Shown here one piece after another: positions 6,589 to 13,823 of a DNA stretch of 28,852 bases. Both the position numbers and the translations under genes were made by a program. The notes under the pieces are model-generated. The model was not told the DNA's origin. It made no database searches and saw only the letters and a list, made by a program, of their open reading frames with translations. The DNA is from Thermaceae bacterium (lineage in GTDB: Bacteria; Deinococcota; Deinococci; Deinococcales; Marinithermaceae), in contig JALSQD010000034.1 of NCBI GenBank assembly GCA_026985615.1, positions 1-28,852 on the forward strand. Reading direction: 5' to 3'. Position 1 is the first letter of the stretch; each line of letters opens with the position of its first letter.

Positions 6589-8011
6589 GCGCGCCCTCCA
6601 CGGCGGCGGCCGGCTTGCGGCCGATGGTCACGAGGTCCCACACCAGGATCAGGTAGGCGGTGAGGAAGAGCATGCCCATCCAGAAGCGCCACCAGTGGGT
6701 GTTGGCGTACCAGGGGTGGGTGTAGGCGCGGATGAAGGCGTTCCAGGTGCTGCCCAGCTCGGCGCGCTCGATCATCGTCTGGGCGAAGCCGGAGATGGTG
6801 AAGGAGGCGACCACGCCGATGATGCTGAAGATGAGCAGGCCATAGGCCCAGCCCCACAGCTTGGAGTCGAGCGGGATCTGGACGTGCTTGCGGGCGTTCT
6901 GCGCGGCGATGTAAACCAGCGTCATCACCGTCCCCACGTAGGCGCCAAAGAAGGCAAAGTGCCCGTGCGCGGCGGCCAGCTGGGTACCGTGGGAGTACAT
7001 GTTGATCTGCGGCAGGGTCTGCATGAAGCCCCAGACGCCGGCGCCGATGAAGTTTCCAAAGGCCTGGGCGATGGCCCAGAAGAGGGCGGGCTTGTTCACG
7101 GTGTAGAGGCGGTGCGCGCCGGAGTCGTAGACGGCGTGGACCACCATGGCCACCAGCGGCAGGGGCTCGAGCGCCGAGAAGAACCCGCCGAGACCGATCC
7201 AGTACTCGGGGGTGCCAATCCAGAAGTAGTGGTGCCCCAGACCCAGGATGCCGGTACCGAAGACCAGGGCCACCTCAAGGAAGAGCCAGGTCTCGATGAG
7301 CTTGCGCGGCGTACCCAGCAGGTACATCAGGCTCCAGCCCATCACCACGCCCACCAGGACCTCCCAGGTGGCCTCCACCCACAGGTGCACGACCCACCAC
7401 CACAGGTACTGGTCCATGGTGACGTTGACGGTGTAGTGCATGCCCGCAGAGTAGAGCGCGCCCAGGGCCACCAGGTCGAAGATCAGCACGCCCAGCAGGC
7501 CGGTGATGCGGCGGGCGGCGAGGGCGGTGGCGATAACGTTGTAGAGGAAGATGGCCACCCAGGCGACGATGGCGAAGTCGGCCCATCTTGGCGCTTCGAT
7601 GTACTCGCGGCCTTCGTTGATGAACCAGAGGGTGAAGGCGTTACCGGGGCCCACCTGCACGAACAGGTAGACGAGCACGACCACGGTCACGCCGGCAACG
7701 ATCACCCACCAGATGAACTTGGCCAGCTTGATGCCGACCACCTCGCGCCCCGTCTCCAGGGGCAAAAACCAATAGACCCCGCCCATCAACCCGACGAGCA
7801 GCCAGACGATCATCGAGTTGACGTGCAGGGTGCGGTTCGTCATGAACGAGAGCTTTCCATAGAGGAACTCGGGGTCGATGTACTGGTAGGCCATGAAGAG
7901 GCCGAAGGTGATCTGGACCCCGAACAGCAGGATGGCCACGATGAAGTACCAGATGGCCAGCTTCTGCGATTCATACAGTTCCTTGGGTTGGCGAAGTGCG
8001 AACACGCTCAC
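6581..8011 (-). CDS. norB: nitric oxide reductase large subunit (cNOR type)
   Basis: A 476-residue, twelve-helix membrane enzyme of the heme-copper superfamily that reduces 2 NO to N2O using cytochrome c electrons. All key ligands are present: His63 and His349 for heme b, His351 for heme b3, and His209, His260 and His261 for the non-heme iron. Glu213, Glu217 (HLWVEATWE) and Glu282 are the family acidic residues. There is no N-terminal quinol-oxidising extension, so it is cNOR rather than qNOR, in keeping with the adjacent norC. The start is GTG 8011, with GGGAGGG upstream and 12 nt after norC. The accessory genes norQ and norD are not in the window. Confidence 0.97.
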   Translation of the reverse strand: MSVFALRQPKELYESQKLAIWYFIVAILLFGVQITFGLFMAYQYIDPEFLYGKLSFMTNRTLHVNSMIVWLLVGLMGGVYWFLPLETGREVVGIKLAKFIWWVIVAGVTVVVLVYLFVQVGPGNAFTLWFINEGREYIEAPRWADFAIVAWVAIFLYNVIATALAARRITGLLGVLIFDLVALGALYSAGMHYTVNVTMDQYLWWWVVHLWVEATWEVLVGVVMGWSLMYLLGTPRKLIETWLFLEVALVFGTGILGLGHHYFWIGTPEYWIGLGGFFSALEPLPLVAMVVHAVYDSGAHRLYTVNKPALFWAIAQAFGNFIGAGVWGFMQTLPQINMYSHGTQLAAAHGHFAFFGAYVGTVMTLVYIAAQNARKHVQIPLDSKLWGWAYGLLIFSIIGVVASFTISGFAQTMIERAELGSTWNAFIRAYTHPWYANTHWWRFWMGMLFLTAYLILVWDLVTIGRKPAAAVEGAHD

Positions 8012-8023
8012 GGCATCCCTCCC

Positions 8024-8689
8024 TTACTGGGCCACCCCGAAACGCGGGGGGAACCCGTTGGTGTCGATGGCGGACATCCACTTGAGGAAGGCGACCAGCG
8101 CCACCGCTTCCTCGTCGGTGAAGTGCAGGTTGGGCATGCGGCGCTTTCCCTGGGGGTACTTGTCCGGGTTCTGAAGCCAGGTCTTCATGGCTTCCTCGCG
8201 GGTGTCCACACCCAGCATCGGCATCACCCGCTCCTCCCACCAGGGGTCGAGCCATGCGCGGGTGAGATCGGGAGCGTAGTAAGCGCCGTTACCGAGGATC
8301 TGGTGGCACTCCATGCAGTTGCGGCCCTGGAGCGTCATCTTGCCCTTGTTGATCAGGGCGTAGGCTTCCTCGGGGCTGTAAACCTTGCCGAAAAAGCCCG
8401 TTTGCTCGCCGATCACCGGCATCTGACGGCGCTTGGTATCGTCCCACACGAGGGCGATCTCGTGGTTGATGACCGTCCAGGTAGGCACCTGGCCGGCGCC
8501 GGGGCGCACCTTCTCGGTGGTGTCGAAGGTCAGCCACATCAGAATGAAGAGCATGATCAGGCTGCTCACGACCGCGGCGTTGCGCCAGAAGGTTCGCGAG
8601 AACCACCCGTAGCCCCGGCTGAGAACCAGGGTGATCACGACCGACAAAAAGACGGCCGCGACCGAGATCTGAATCCAGCTGTAGTCCAT
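8024..8689 (-). CDS. norC: nitric oxide reductase cytochrome c subunit (long form)
   Basis: A 221-residue membrane-anchored cytochrome c that passes electrons to NorB. C125-M-E-C-H129 binds heme and is followed by ILGNGAYYAPDL, diagnostic of NorC. Met185 (RRMPNL) is the likely axial ligand, and the C-terminus carries LVAFLKWMSAIDTNGFPP. It has two hydrophobic N-terminal helices (about 5-24 and 37-55), whereas classical proteobacterial NorC is near 150 residues with one. ATG 8689 is preceded by AAAGGAGGTAAGG. It is the first gene of the cluster, so the operon promoter should lie in 8690-8803, where I see no clean -35/-10 pair and no FNR-type box. Confidence 0.93.
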   Translation of the reverse strand: MDYSWIQISVAAVFLSVVITLVLSRGYGWFSRTFWRNAAVVSSLIMLFILMWLTFDTTEKVRPGAGQVPTWTVINHEIALVWDDTKRRQMPVIGEQTGFFGKVYSPEEAYALINKGKMTLQGRNCMECHQILGNGAYYAPDLTRAWLDPWWEERVMPMLGVDTREEAMKTWLQNPDKYPQGKRRMPNLHFTDEEAVALVAFLKWMSAIDTNGFPPRFGVAQ

Positions 8690-8803
8690 GCCTTACCTCC
8701 TTTCGCTCACGCGTCGTTACTTTCTGAGTATCGGATGAAGGCAAGGACCCGTCCATGACCTAGGTGGAGGGACGAATGTCCGAAGAAGTTGTAAGAGGGT
8801 GGG

Positions 8804-9259
8804 TCAGCTTTCCGGGGCTTCGCGCTCGAGCCTGCGGATCTCCTCAATGAAGCGCTCCACGCTATCGAACTCGCGGTAGACGCTGGCGAAGCGAATGTAG
8901 GCCACCTCGTCGAGCTCGCGCAAAAAGGCCATCGCCCGCTTGCCGATCTCCTCGGTGGAGATCTCGGGGGCGTCGATCTGGTCCTCGAAGCGGTAGGCGA
9001 AGCGCTTGAGCGCCTCGGGGTCCACCGGCCGCTTCTCGCAGGCCAGCATGAGCCCGCGCAGGAGTTTGTCGGGGTTGAAGGCCTCCTGGGCGCCGGAGCG
9101 CTTGTTGACCATCAGGGGCTCGAGCTGGGGGCGCTCGTAGGTGGTGAAGCGGCGGCCGCAGGCAGCGCACTCGCGGCGGCGGCGGATGGCGAGGCCGCCG
9201 TCGGAGGGGCGGGAGTCCACCACGCGCGTGCCTTCGGATCCGCAGTAAGGGCAGTTCAT
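8804..9259 (-). CDS. nrdR: transcriptional repressor of ribonucleotide reductase genes
   Basis: A 151-residue repressor that senses ATP/dATP and binds NrdR boxes before nrd genes. The zinc ribbon uses Cys3, Cys6, Cys31 and Cys34 (CPYC, CAAC), followed by the conserved FTTYER and an ATP-cone domain from about 47 to 137 (VNKRSGAQEAFNPDKLLRGL, VYREFDSVERF). Length and order are standard. ATG 9259 lies 2 nt after the upstream SDR stop, so it is translated as the last gene of the acyltransferase-SDR-nrdR unit. The frame stays open far upstream, but only as a shadow of the SDR gene. No nrd genes are in the window. Confidence 0.96.
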   Translation of the reverse strand: MNCPYCGSEGTRVVDSRPSDGGLAIRRRRECAACGRRFTTYERPQLEPLMVNKRSGAQEAFNPDKLLRGLMLACEKRPVDPEALKRFAYRFEDQIDAPEISTEEIGKRAMAFLRELDEVAYIRFASVYREFDSVERFIEEIRRLEREAPES

Positions 9260-9261
9260 AG

Positions 9262-9984
9262 TTAGGGCAGCTCGCTGAGGATGTCGTAGAGCTCGGGCGG
9301 CTGGGGCGGCTCGGGCAGCTCTACGCCGATGACCTCGCCGTGGATGCCCTCCGAGACCATCGAACCCAGCGCTACCACCGCCCGCGCCAGCGGTGCGTCG
9401 TACTCCTCGCCCGCGGCCTCGCGGCTGGGGATCACGCCGTTGACGCGCACGGTCTTGGGGAAGACCTGGGTCGAGCCCTCGATGAGGCCGCGCATGGCGC
9501 CACGCACCGAGGCCACGTGGGGCTCGGTGTTGTTCGCCGGGGGCATGACCACCACCACGAAGCCGCCGCCGGCCAGGTACTTGAGCCCCTGCTGCAAGGT
9601 ATAGAGGCTCGACTTGACGTCGGAGTTGAGCAGCTCGTACCACTCGCTCTCGAGCAGCTCCACAAAGGGAGTCTGGCTGACCGTGTGGGTCACGTGGACG
9701 ATGCCATCGAGGACGCCGTAGAGTTCTTCGATCTTGTTGAAGGTGGTGGCCACGTCCAGCCCCACCGACATGTCGCCACGGATGGGGATCGCCGCCCCCC
9801 CCAGCTCCTCGACCTCGGAGGCGACTGCGGTGGCCAGCTCCACGTCGGGGTCCACGGTGACGACGGTGGCCTTGTTGCGGCCGTAGGCCAGCGCGATCGA
9901 GCGACCGTAGCCGCGGCCGGCGCCGGTGATCATCACCACGCGCCCCGCCAGCCCCAAGAGGTCTTCCCGTGACATGAGGCTCAT
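9262..9984 (-). CDS. SDR-fold protein lacking the catalytic residues
   Basis: A 240-residue Rossmann-fold protein. The nucleotide-binding motif TGAGRGYG (20-27) and DM at 71-72 are typical of classical short-chain dehydrogenases. However, NNAG is replaced by VHVTHT (97-102), the Ser of the triad is missing (VVVVMPPA), and the YxxxK pair reads H156-VAS-V160. It probably binds a nucleotide but should not act as a normal oxidoreductase. ATG 9984 has GGAGGTG upstream and overlaps the acyltransferase stop as ATGA. Sitting between a PlsC-like acyltransferase and nrdR, it may have a structural or sensing role. Specific function unknown. Confidence 0.85.
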   Translation of the reverse strand: MSLMSREDLLGLAGRVVMITGAGRGYGRSIALAYGRNKATVVTVDPDVELATAVASEVEELGGAAIPIRGDMSVGLDVATTFNKIEELYGVLDGIVHVTHTVSQTPFVELLESEWYELLNSDVKSSLYTLQQGLKYLAGGGFVVVVMPPANNTEPHVASVRGAMRGLIEGSTQVFPKTVRVNGVIPSREAAGEEYDAPLARAVVALGSMVSEGIHGEVIGVELPEPPQPPELYDILSELP

Positions 9985-10607
9985 TCTTGCACCTCCGCGA
10001 CCGGCTGGCTAGCTTCCCGCTCGCGCGGACGGGGGAGGATAGGGCTGTGGCCCTCGGGGTTGAGCCCCCAGCCCTTGGCCTCGTAGAAGGCGCGGATCTG
10101 CTCGAAGTCGGCCTCGAGGTCGCCCGTAGGCATGAACCAGTCGCCCACCCCCACCTCACGGGTCTTGTAGTTGATGTAGCCCAACGCGATGGGCACACCG
10201 GCCTCGAGCGCCATGTAGTAGAACCCGGTGCGCCAGTAGGGGGCGCGCTTGCGGGTGCCGTCGGGCGCGATCACCACCACCGCAGCGTCGGCCTTCTTAA
10301 GGTAGTCGGCCACCTGGCCCACGAAGCCGCGGGTGTTCTTGCGGTCCACCGGGATGCCCCCCAGCCAGATCATCACCCGGCCGATCACCGGGGGGAAGAG
10401 CTCCTTCTTGCCGATCCACTTGAAGGGCAGCCCCGAGGCCCAGCCCCAGAAGAGCGCGGGGAAGAAGTCCCAGTTGGAGGTGTGGGGGTAGCCGATGGCC
10501 ACGAACTTAGGGGCGTCGGGCAGGTTCATGACCGGCTTCCATCCGGTGATCCGGAGGAGCCACCGGCCTAGGCGCTGCCGCCAGGTGGGTCGCTGCGCAT
10601 CGGCCAT
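9981..10607 (-). CDS. PlsC-like acyltransferase (lysophospholipid acyltransferase family)
   Basis: A 208-residue protein with the acyltransferase signature H42-TSNW-D47 (HX4D) and a second motif PDGTR at 115-119, equivalent to the EGTR phosphate-binding block. Members transfer acyl groups to glycerophospholipids or related acceptors at the inner face of the membrane. There is no strong membrane helix, only an amphipathic N-terminus (RQRLGRWLLRITGW) suited to membrane docking. The acceptor cannot be told from sequence. ATG 10607 is placed 7 nt after a TATAAC box, indicating leaderless transcription. It is first in a unit with the SDR protein and nrdR. Confidence 0.85.
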   Translation of the reverse strand: MADAQRPTWRQRLGRWLLRITGWKPVMNLPDAPKFVAIGYPHTSNWDFFPALFWGWASGLPFKWIGKKELFPPVIGRVMIWLGGIPVDRKNTRGFVGQVADYLKKADAAVVVIAPDGTRKRAPYWRTGFYYMALEAGVPIALGYINYKTREVGVGDWFMPTGDLEADFEQIRAFYEAKGWGLNPEGHSPILPRPREREASQPVAEVQE

Positions 10608-10614
10608 CGCGATG

Positions 10615-10620
10615 GTTATA
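10615..10620 (-). promoter_or_regulatory. -10 box of the acyltransferase gene (leaderless)
   Basis: TATAAC on the minus strand, 7 nt before ATG 10607. It belongs to a 67-bp divergent promoter region shared with the channel gene. Confidence 0.65.
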
Positions 10621-10662
10621 CCCTACCGCATGTGAAACAAGTATGAAACCTCCCCTCCTGGG

Positions 10663-10668
10663 TAAAAT
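10663..10668 (+). promoter_or_regulatory. -10 box of the channel gene (leaderless)
   Basis: TAAAAT, 6 nt before ATG 10675, with no Shine-Dalgarno between. The -35 region is not clear. Confidence 0.65.
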
Positions 10669-10674
10669 GGGCGA

Positions 10675-11697
10675 ATGCTGCGCGCCTACGCGGTCCTCGT
10701 ACTGCTTCTGCTCGGCCCGGCGCTGGCCACGCCGTTGCGGGTGGGCGTGAAGGAGGCCCCGCCCTTCACCTTCCAGAACGCCGAGGGGCGCTGGGAAGGC
10801 CTGGCGATCGAGCTGTGGGAGGGCGCGGCGCGCGAGCTCGGGCTGGACTACACCTACGTCGAACGCGACCTGCAGGGGCTGCTGGACGGCGTGGCTGCGG
10901 GCGAGCTCGACCTGGCCGTGGGCGCGCTCACGATCACCGCCGAGCGCGAACGGCGCTTCGACTTCACCAGCCCCTTCTTCGCCACCGGGCTGGGCATCGC
11001 CGTGCCCGAGCGGCCCGGAGGGTTGGCGGCGCTCCTGCGCGGGCTGTGGGACGTGCGCCTGCTGTGGGTGGTGCTGGCGCTGGTCGCGGGGGTGGGGCTG
11101 GTGAGCCTGCTAGTGTGGAACTTCGAACGCCGCGACCCCCGCAACCCCGAAGGCAAGGACCCGCGCTGGAGCCTGTGGTGGGCGGTGATCACTCTTATCG
11201 GCTACGACGACACCCAGCCCGCCAGCTTCGCCGGGCGGGTGGTGGCCGTCTTCTGGATGGTCGCCTCGGTGGTGGGGGTCTCGGCCCTGACCGCGGTGCT
11301 GACCACGGTGCTCACGGTGAGCCGGCTGGAGTCGAACGTCCAGGGGCCCGACGACCTCTACCGCGTACGCGTGGCCTCGGTGCCGGCCTCCTCGGCCGCC
11401 GCCTACCTGGAGCGCCGGCGCATCGTCTACGAGCCTTACGCCACCCTGGACGCGGCCATGGACGCGCTCGTGGCCGGAGCCGTGGAGGCTGTGGTCTACG
11501 ACGCGCCCCTCCTCCAGTACCAGGCCCTGCAGCGCGGGGGCGTGCGCGTGCTCGACGCCCGCTTCGAGCCGCAAAACTACGCCTTCGCTCTGCCCAGCCA
11601 AAGCCCCCTGCGCGAACCCCTCAACCAGGCGCTGCTCACCTACCTCCAGTCCGATGCCTGGCACGAGGCGCTCTACCGCTACCTGGGGCAGCGCTAG
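10675..11697 (+). CDS. bacterial ionotropic glutamate receptor-like channel (GluR0-type)
   Basis: A 340-residue protein with the S1-M1-P-M2-S2 plan of prokaryotic glutamate receptors. A signal peptide (1-18) precedes an amino-acid-binding half (21-112, with TITAERER and Arg91 as likely carboxylate ligand). Then come helix M1 (127-149), a pore loop (167-182), helix M2 (187-214) and the second binding half (225-338, with D276 in VVYDAP as likely amino-group ligand). There is no third helix, as in GluR0. The pore loop reads WWAVITLIGYDDTQP: it resembles a potassium filter, but TVGYGD has become LIGYDD and the loop is two residues shorter than in KcsA. Ion selectivity and ligand cannot be read from sequence. 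It converges on the PIG-L gene, sharing CTAG. Confidence 0.85.
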   Translation: MLRAYAVLVLLLLGPALATPLRVGVKEAPPFTFQNAEGRWEGLAIELWEGAARELGLDYTYVERDLQGLLDGVAAGELDLAVGALTITAERERRFDFTSPFFATGLGIAVPERPGGLAALLRGLWDVRLLWVVLALVAGVGLVSLLVWNFERRDPRNPEGKDPRWSLWWAVITLIGYDDTQPASFAGRVVAVFWMVASVVGVSALTAVLTTVLTVSRLESNVQGPDDLYRVRVASVPASSAAAYLERRRIVYEPYATLDAAMDALVAGAVEAVVYDAPLLQYQALQRGGVRVLDARFEPQNYAFALPSQSPLREPLNQALLTYLQSDAWHEALYRYLGQR

Positions 11698-12659
11698 GGC
11701 TCCGGGTAGCTACCCGGCTCGGGGAAGGGCGTGGTCGAGAAGAGCTCGTTGGTGCGGATAAAGGCGAGCATGAAGCGCGAGAGTACGTCGAGCTGGCTCT
11801 TGTGGGCCAGCGTCGCGGCGTGCTTGGCCTCCTCCTCGGCGGGGGTGAGAGCGAAGCGGCGCCAGTCGAGCCCCCGGCCGCGCGGGGCGGGCTCAAGCGC
11901 CAGCTGTGGGTGGTAGCCCTTGGGCAGCGGCCACTCGAGGCCGCCGTGCACGATCCAGTAACGCAGCCGGTCGACCTGGCCCCGCCGGCCCGCGACCCGC
12001 TGGGCGAAGTAGGAGGTGGCCTGGTGGTCGGGGTGGGCGTCGCGGGGCGAGGGTAGGTAGACGTGGGTGGGGTCCACCCGCTCGAAGACCTCTTCCAGGT
12101 CGCGCTCGAGCGCCTCGCCGGTGTAGGGGGCGCCAGGGCTCAGGGTGCCGGGGTAGGCCACCGACTCCAGGTGGGTGTAGGGCGAGCGGTAGGGCACGTA
12201 GTAGTGTTCGAGGAAGAGGGGGCGCAGCCCCCGGTCGGGGTAGCCGAGGAAGTAGAGGTTCGCCTGGGATACCCCCAGCGCCCGCGCCGCAGCGCGGGCC
12301 TCGTCCATACGGCGCTCGCCCAGCGCCCGTAGGTCGGCAGGGGTGACGTGGCGGCCGCGGTTGAGCACGAGCTCGTCCATCTCGAAGCCGTCGCCGCTGG
12401 TCATCCAGACGATGTGGACCTCTGCACCGCGCTCGAGCGCCCGCCGGATGAGGCCGCCGCAGCAGAGCACCTCGTCGTCGGGGTGCGGCGCCAGCACCAG
12501 CACCCGGTCGCCCGGCCCCGGCGCCGCAGCCTCGGACAGCCGGCCCACGTGGGCCCGCCCCCACCAGGCGTAGGCGTACTGGAACCAGCCGGGGGCGTTG
12601 ATGGCCAGCGCCAGCACAAGCACGACAAGGAAGACCACATCGGACCAGCGGGGTCGCAC
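11694..12659 (-). CDS. PIG-L (LmbE-like) family deacetylase, membrane-anchored
   Basis: A 321-residue zinc hydrolase of the LmbE/PIG-L family, which removes acetyl groups from N-acetylglucosamine-containing glycans or conjugates. The zinc motif PHPDDE lies at 58-63 and the second motif, H209-PDH212, is in place. A hydrophobic helix at 8-23 probably anchors it in the membrane, with the enzyme on one face. The start is GTG 12659, 5 nt after TATATT, consistent with a leaderless message. Its stop overlaps the channel stop as CTAG. In Deinococcota such proteins can belong to bacillithiol or surface-glycan metabolism; the N-terminal anchor favours glycans (inference). Confidence 0.88.
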   Translation of the reverse strand: MRPRWSDVVFLVVLVLALAINAPGWFQYAYAWWGRAHVGRLSEAAAPGPGDRVLVLAPHPDDEVLCCGGLIRRALERGAEVHIVWMTSGDGFEMDELVLNRGRHVTPADLRALGERRMDEARAAARALGVSQANLYFLGYPDRGLRPLFLEHYYVPYRSPYTHLESVAYPGTLSPGAPYTGEALERDLEEVFERVDPTHVYLPSPRDAHPDHQATSYFAQRVAGRRGQVDRLRYWIVHGGLEWPLPKGYHPQLALEPAPRGRGLDWRRFALTPAEEEAKHAATLAHKSQLDVLSRFMLAFIRTNELFSTTPFPEPGSYPEP

Positions 12660-12664
12660 GCTTT

Positions 12665-12670
12665 AATATA
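12665..12670 (-). promoter_or_regulatory. -10 box of the PIG-L gene
   Basis: TATATT on the minus strand, 5 nt before GTG 12659. It is divergent from the TPR gene's own -10 box at 12708-12713. Confidence 0.55.
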
Positions 12671-12707
12671 CGGTGTTACCCGCCACCGCCTGCGTTGCTA
12701 CTTGCGC

Positions 12708-12713
12708 TAGAAT
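12708..12713 (+). promoter_or_regulatory. -10 box of the TPR gene (leaderless)
   Basis: TAGAAT, 7 nt before GTG 12721. This spacing supports GTG 12721 over the in-frame ATG 12712, which would overlap the box. Confidence 0.6.
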
Positions 12714-12720
12714 GCCCCTC

Positions 12721-13407
12721 GTGCGTGCGCGGGTTGTGATCCTTACCCTGCTCCTCGTCCCGGCGCTGGCCGGGAGCGCGACCGGCCTCCTGAACGCCGG
12801 AAGGCTGCCCGCGGCCTGGGAGGCCGGGCGCGAGGCCGGCGCGCTCGAGGAGGTCCTGGCCGCCGCCGAGGCCGCCAACCTGATGGCGCAGTACGCCAGC
12901 GCCGACGAACGCGAACAGCGCCTCTGGCTCGACCGCGCCGAGGAGGCGGCGCGGCGGGCGGTGCGCCGCTGGCCCGACGCCGCCGAGGCCCATTACCAGC
13001 TGGCGCACGCCCAGGCAGAGAAGATCCGCTTCGTGGGCGTGCTGGCCAAGATCGAGCTGGCCAGCTCGATCAAGGAGAACCTGGACCGCACCCTGGCGCT
13101 AGAGCGCGACCACGCCCGCGCCCACATGGGGCTGGCGCTATGGCACCTGCAGCTGGCCAAGCGGGGGCTGGGCTGGTTCTACGGGGCCTCACTTGATGCG
13201 GTCGTGCCTCTCTTCGAGCAGGCGACTGCGCTGGCGCCCGAGAGCATCGAGATCCGCAAGAACTACGGCTTCGCCCTCATCGAACTGGGCCGACCCGAGG
13301 AGGCGCGCAAGGAGCTGGAGCGGGCACTGGCCCTCCCGGCCCGCAACGAACCCGACCGCCTCCACCAGGCCCGCGCCCGGGCTCTACTCGACGGCCTCGG
13401 CCACTAA
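12721..13407 (+). CDS. exported or anchored TPR-repeat protein
   Basis: A 228-residue protein that is almost all helical. An N-terminal hydrophobic segment (VVILTLLLVPALAG) acts as signal peptide or anchor. Downstream are tetratricopeptide-like repeats: AEEAARRAVRRWPDAAEAHYQLAHA, ENLDRTLALERDHARAHMGLALWHL, VVPLFEQATALAPESIEIRKNYGFAL, and EEARKELERALALPA. TPR arrays bind other proteins; no partner is indicated. It is similar in plan to the TPR proteins annotated as hypothetical in Thermales. GTG 12721 is chosen from its distance to a -10 box; ATG 12712 would add three residues. It is transcribed divergently from the PIG-L gene and followed by a terminator. Confidence 0.8.
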   Translation: MRARVVILTLLLVPALAGSATGLLNAGRLPAAWEAGREAGALEEVLAAAEAANLMAQYASADEREQRLWLDRAEEAARRAVRRWPDAAEAHYQLAHAQAEKIRFVGVLAKIELASSIKENLDRTLALERDHARAHMGLALWHLQLAKRGLGWFYGASLDAVVPLFEQATALAPESIEIRKNYGFALIELGRPEEARKELERALALPARNEPDRLHQARARALLDGLGH

Positions 13408-13416
13408 GCACCTTTT

Positions 13417-13440
13417 GCCCCCTCACCGGGGGCTCTTCCC
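13417..13440 (+). terminator. terminator of the TPR gene
   Basis: Stem GCCCCC (13417-13422) with GGGGGC (13428-13433), loop TCACC, followed by a pyrimidine-rich TCTTCCC. It lies 9 nt after the stop. Confidence 0.65.
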
Positions 13441-13560
13441 TTTCTTCCCAAGGGGAAGCGCGCGTAACGCCAAACACAGGCAGGCCAGCCTACCCTTGGG
13501 GAGCTGAAAACACGATAGTGAAGACACGCCAGACGCCGATTGTCGTTTAAACCCGCTGGC

Positions 13561-13585
13561 GGGGACATTGCGGTCGCCGGGGACA
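13561..13585 (+). repeat. paired GGGGACA repeats, possible IS-end remnant
   Basis: GGGGACA occurs at 13561-13567 and 13579-13585, within longer imperfect repeats (TGGCGGGGACAT, TCGCCGGGGACAG) spaced 18 nt. Multiple short terminal repeats ending in CA are typical of IS21-family insertion sequences. No transposase fragment was found, so this is only a suggestion of a decayed end. Confidence 0.25.
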
Positions 13586-13795
13586 GAGCCGGCTAGCACA
13601 AAGTGGCCTCCTCCGGGCCCGATCCGGACCCGGCGGGGTCGTGCAGGTGACGGCCCTGACCCTCAACAACGATTACAAGGCATCATGTGGTCGCCTTCTT
13701 TTCCGAACACCACCGTCTGCGTAGGTGGCAACAACATCCCCGGCGCGCCCATAGACGCCAACAGCCTTGTGCCGAGCCGCCAGCCACCACGAGCA

Positions 13796-13821
13796 AAGCC
13801 CCTCCCCGCGGGGAGGGGCTT
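13796..13821 (-). terminator. terminator after tRNA-Ile(CAT)
   Basis: A 12-bp stem (13796-13807 with 13810-13821) whose top pairs open to form a CGCG loop, followed on the minus strand by TTTGCT. It begins 3 nt beyond the encoded CCA. Confidence 0.75.
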
Positions 13822-13823
13822 GT

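Larger units (their letters stand above)
13408..13823. other. gene-free interval (416 nt)
   Basis: No reading frame here shows protein-like composition, and I recognise no structured RNA (I looked for tmRNA, SRP RNA and RNase P RNA signatures by eye). Besides two terminators it holds a CTTCCC-AAG-GGGAAG palindrome near 13445-13459, a GTTTAAAC stretch and two GGGGACA repeats at 13561-13585. Base use is less regular than in neighbouring genes, as expected for decayed sequence. Confidence 0.6.

Noticed and set aside
6587..8758. 723-residue plus-strand open frame opposite norB and norC
   Set aside because: It is exactly antisense to two genes with complete active-site motifs. Its His/Asp/Gly/Val-rich composition is that of an antisense frame in GC-rich DNA, and it resembles no known family.
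5413..8803. FNR/DNR boxes (TTGAT-N4-ATCAA) upstream of nirS or norC
   Set aside because: Looked for on both strands in the 99-nt and 114-nt gaps and not found.
9260..10198. N-terminal extension of the nrdR frame
   Set aside because: It is an alternative frame of the SDR gene. NrdR proteins begin at MNCPYCG, matching ATG 9259.
10815..12056. 413-residue plus-strand frame overlapping the channel gene
   Set aside because: Arg/Gly/Ala-rich alternative frame of the channel gene; the channel frame has clear domain structure.
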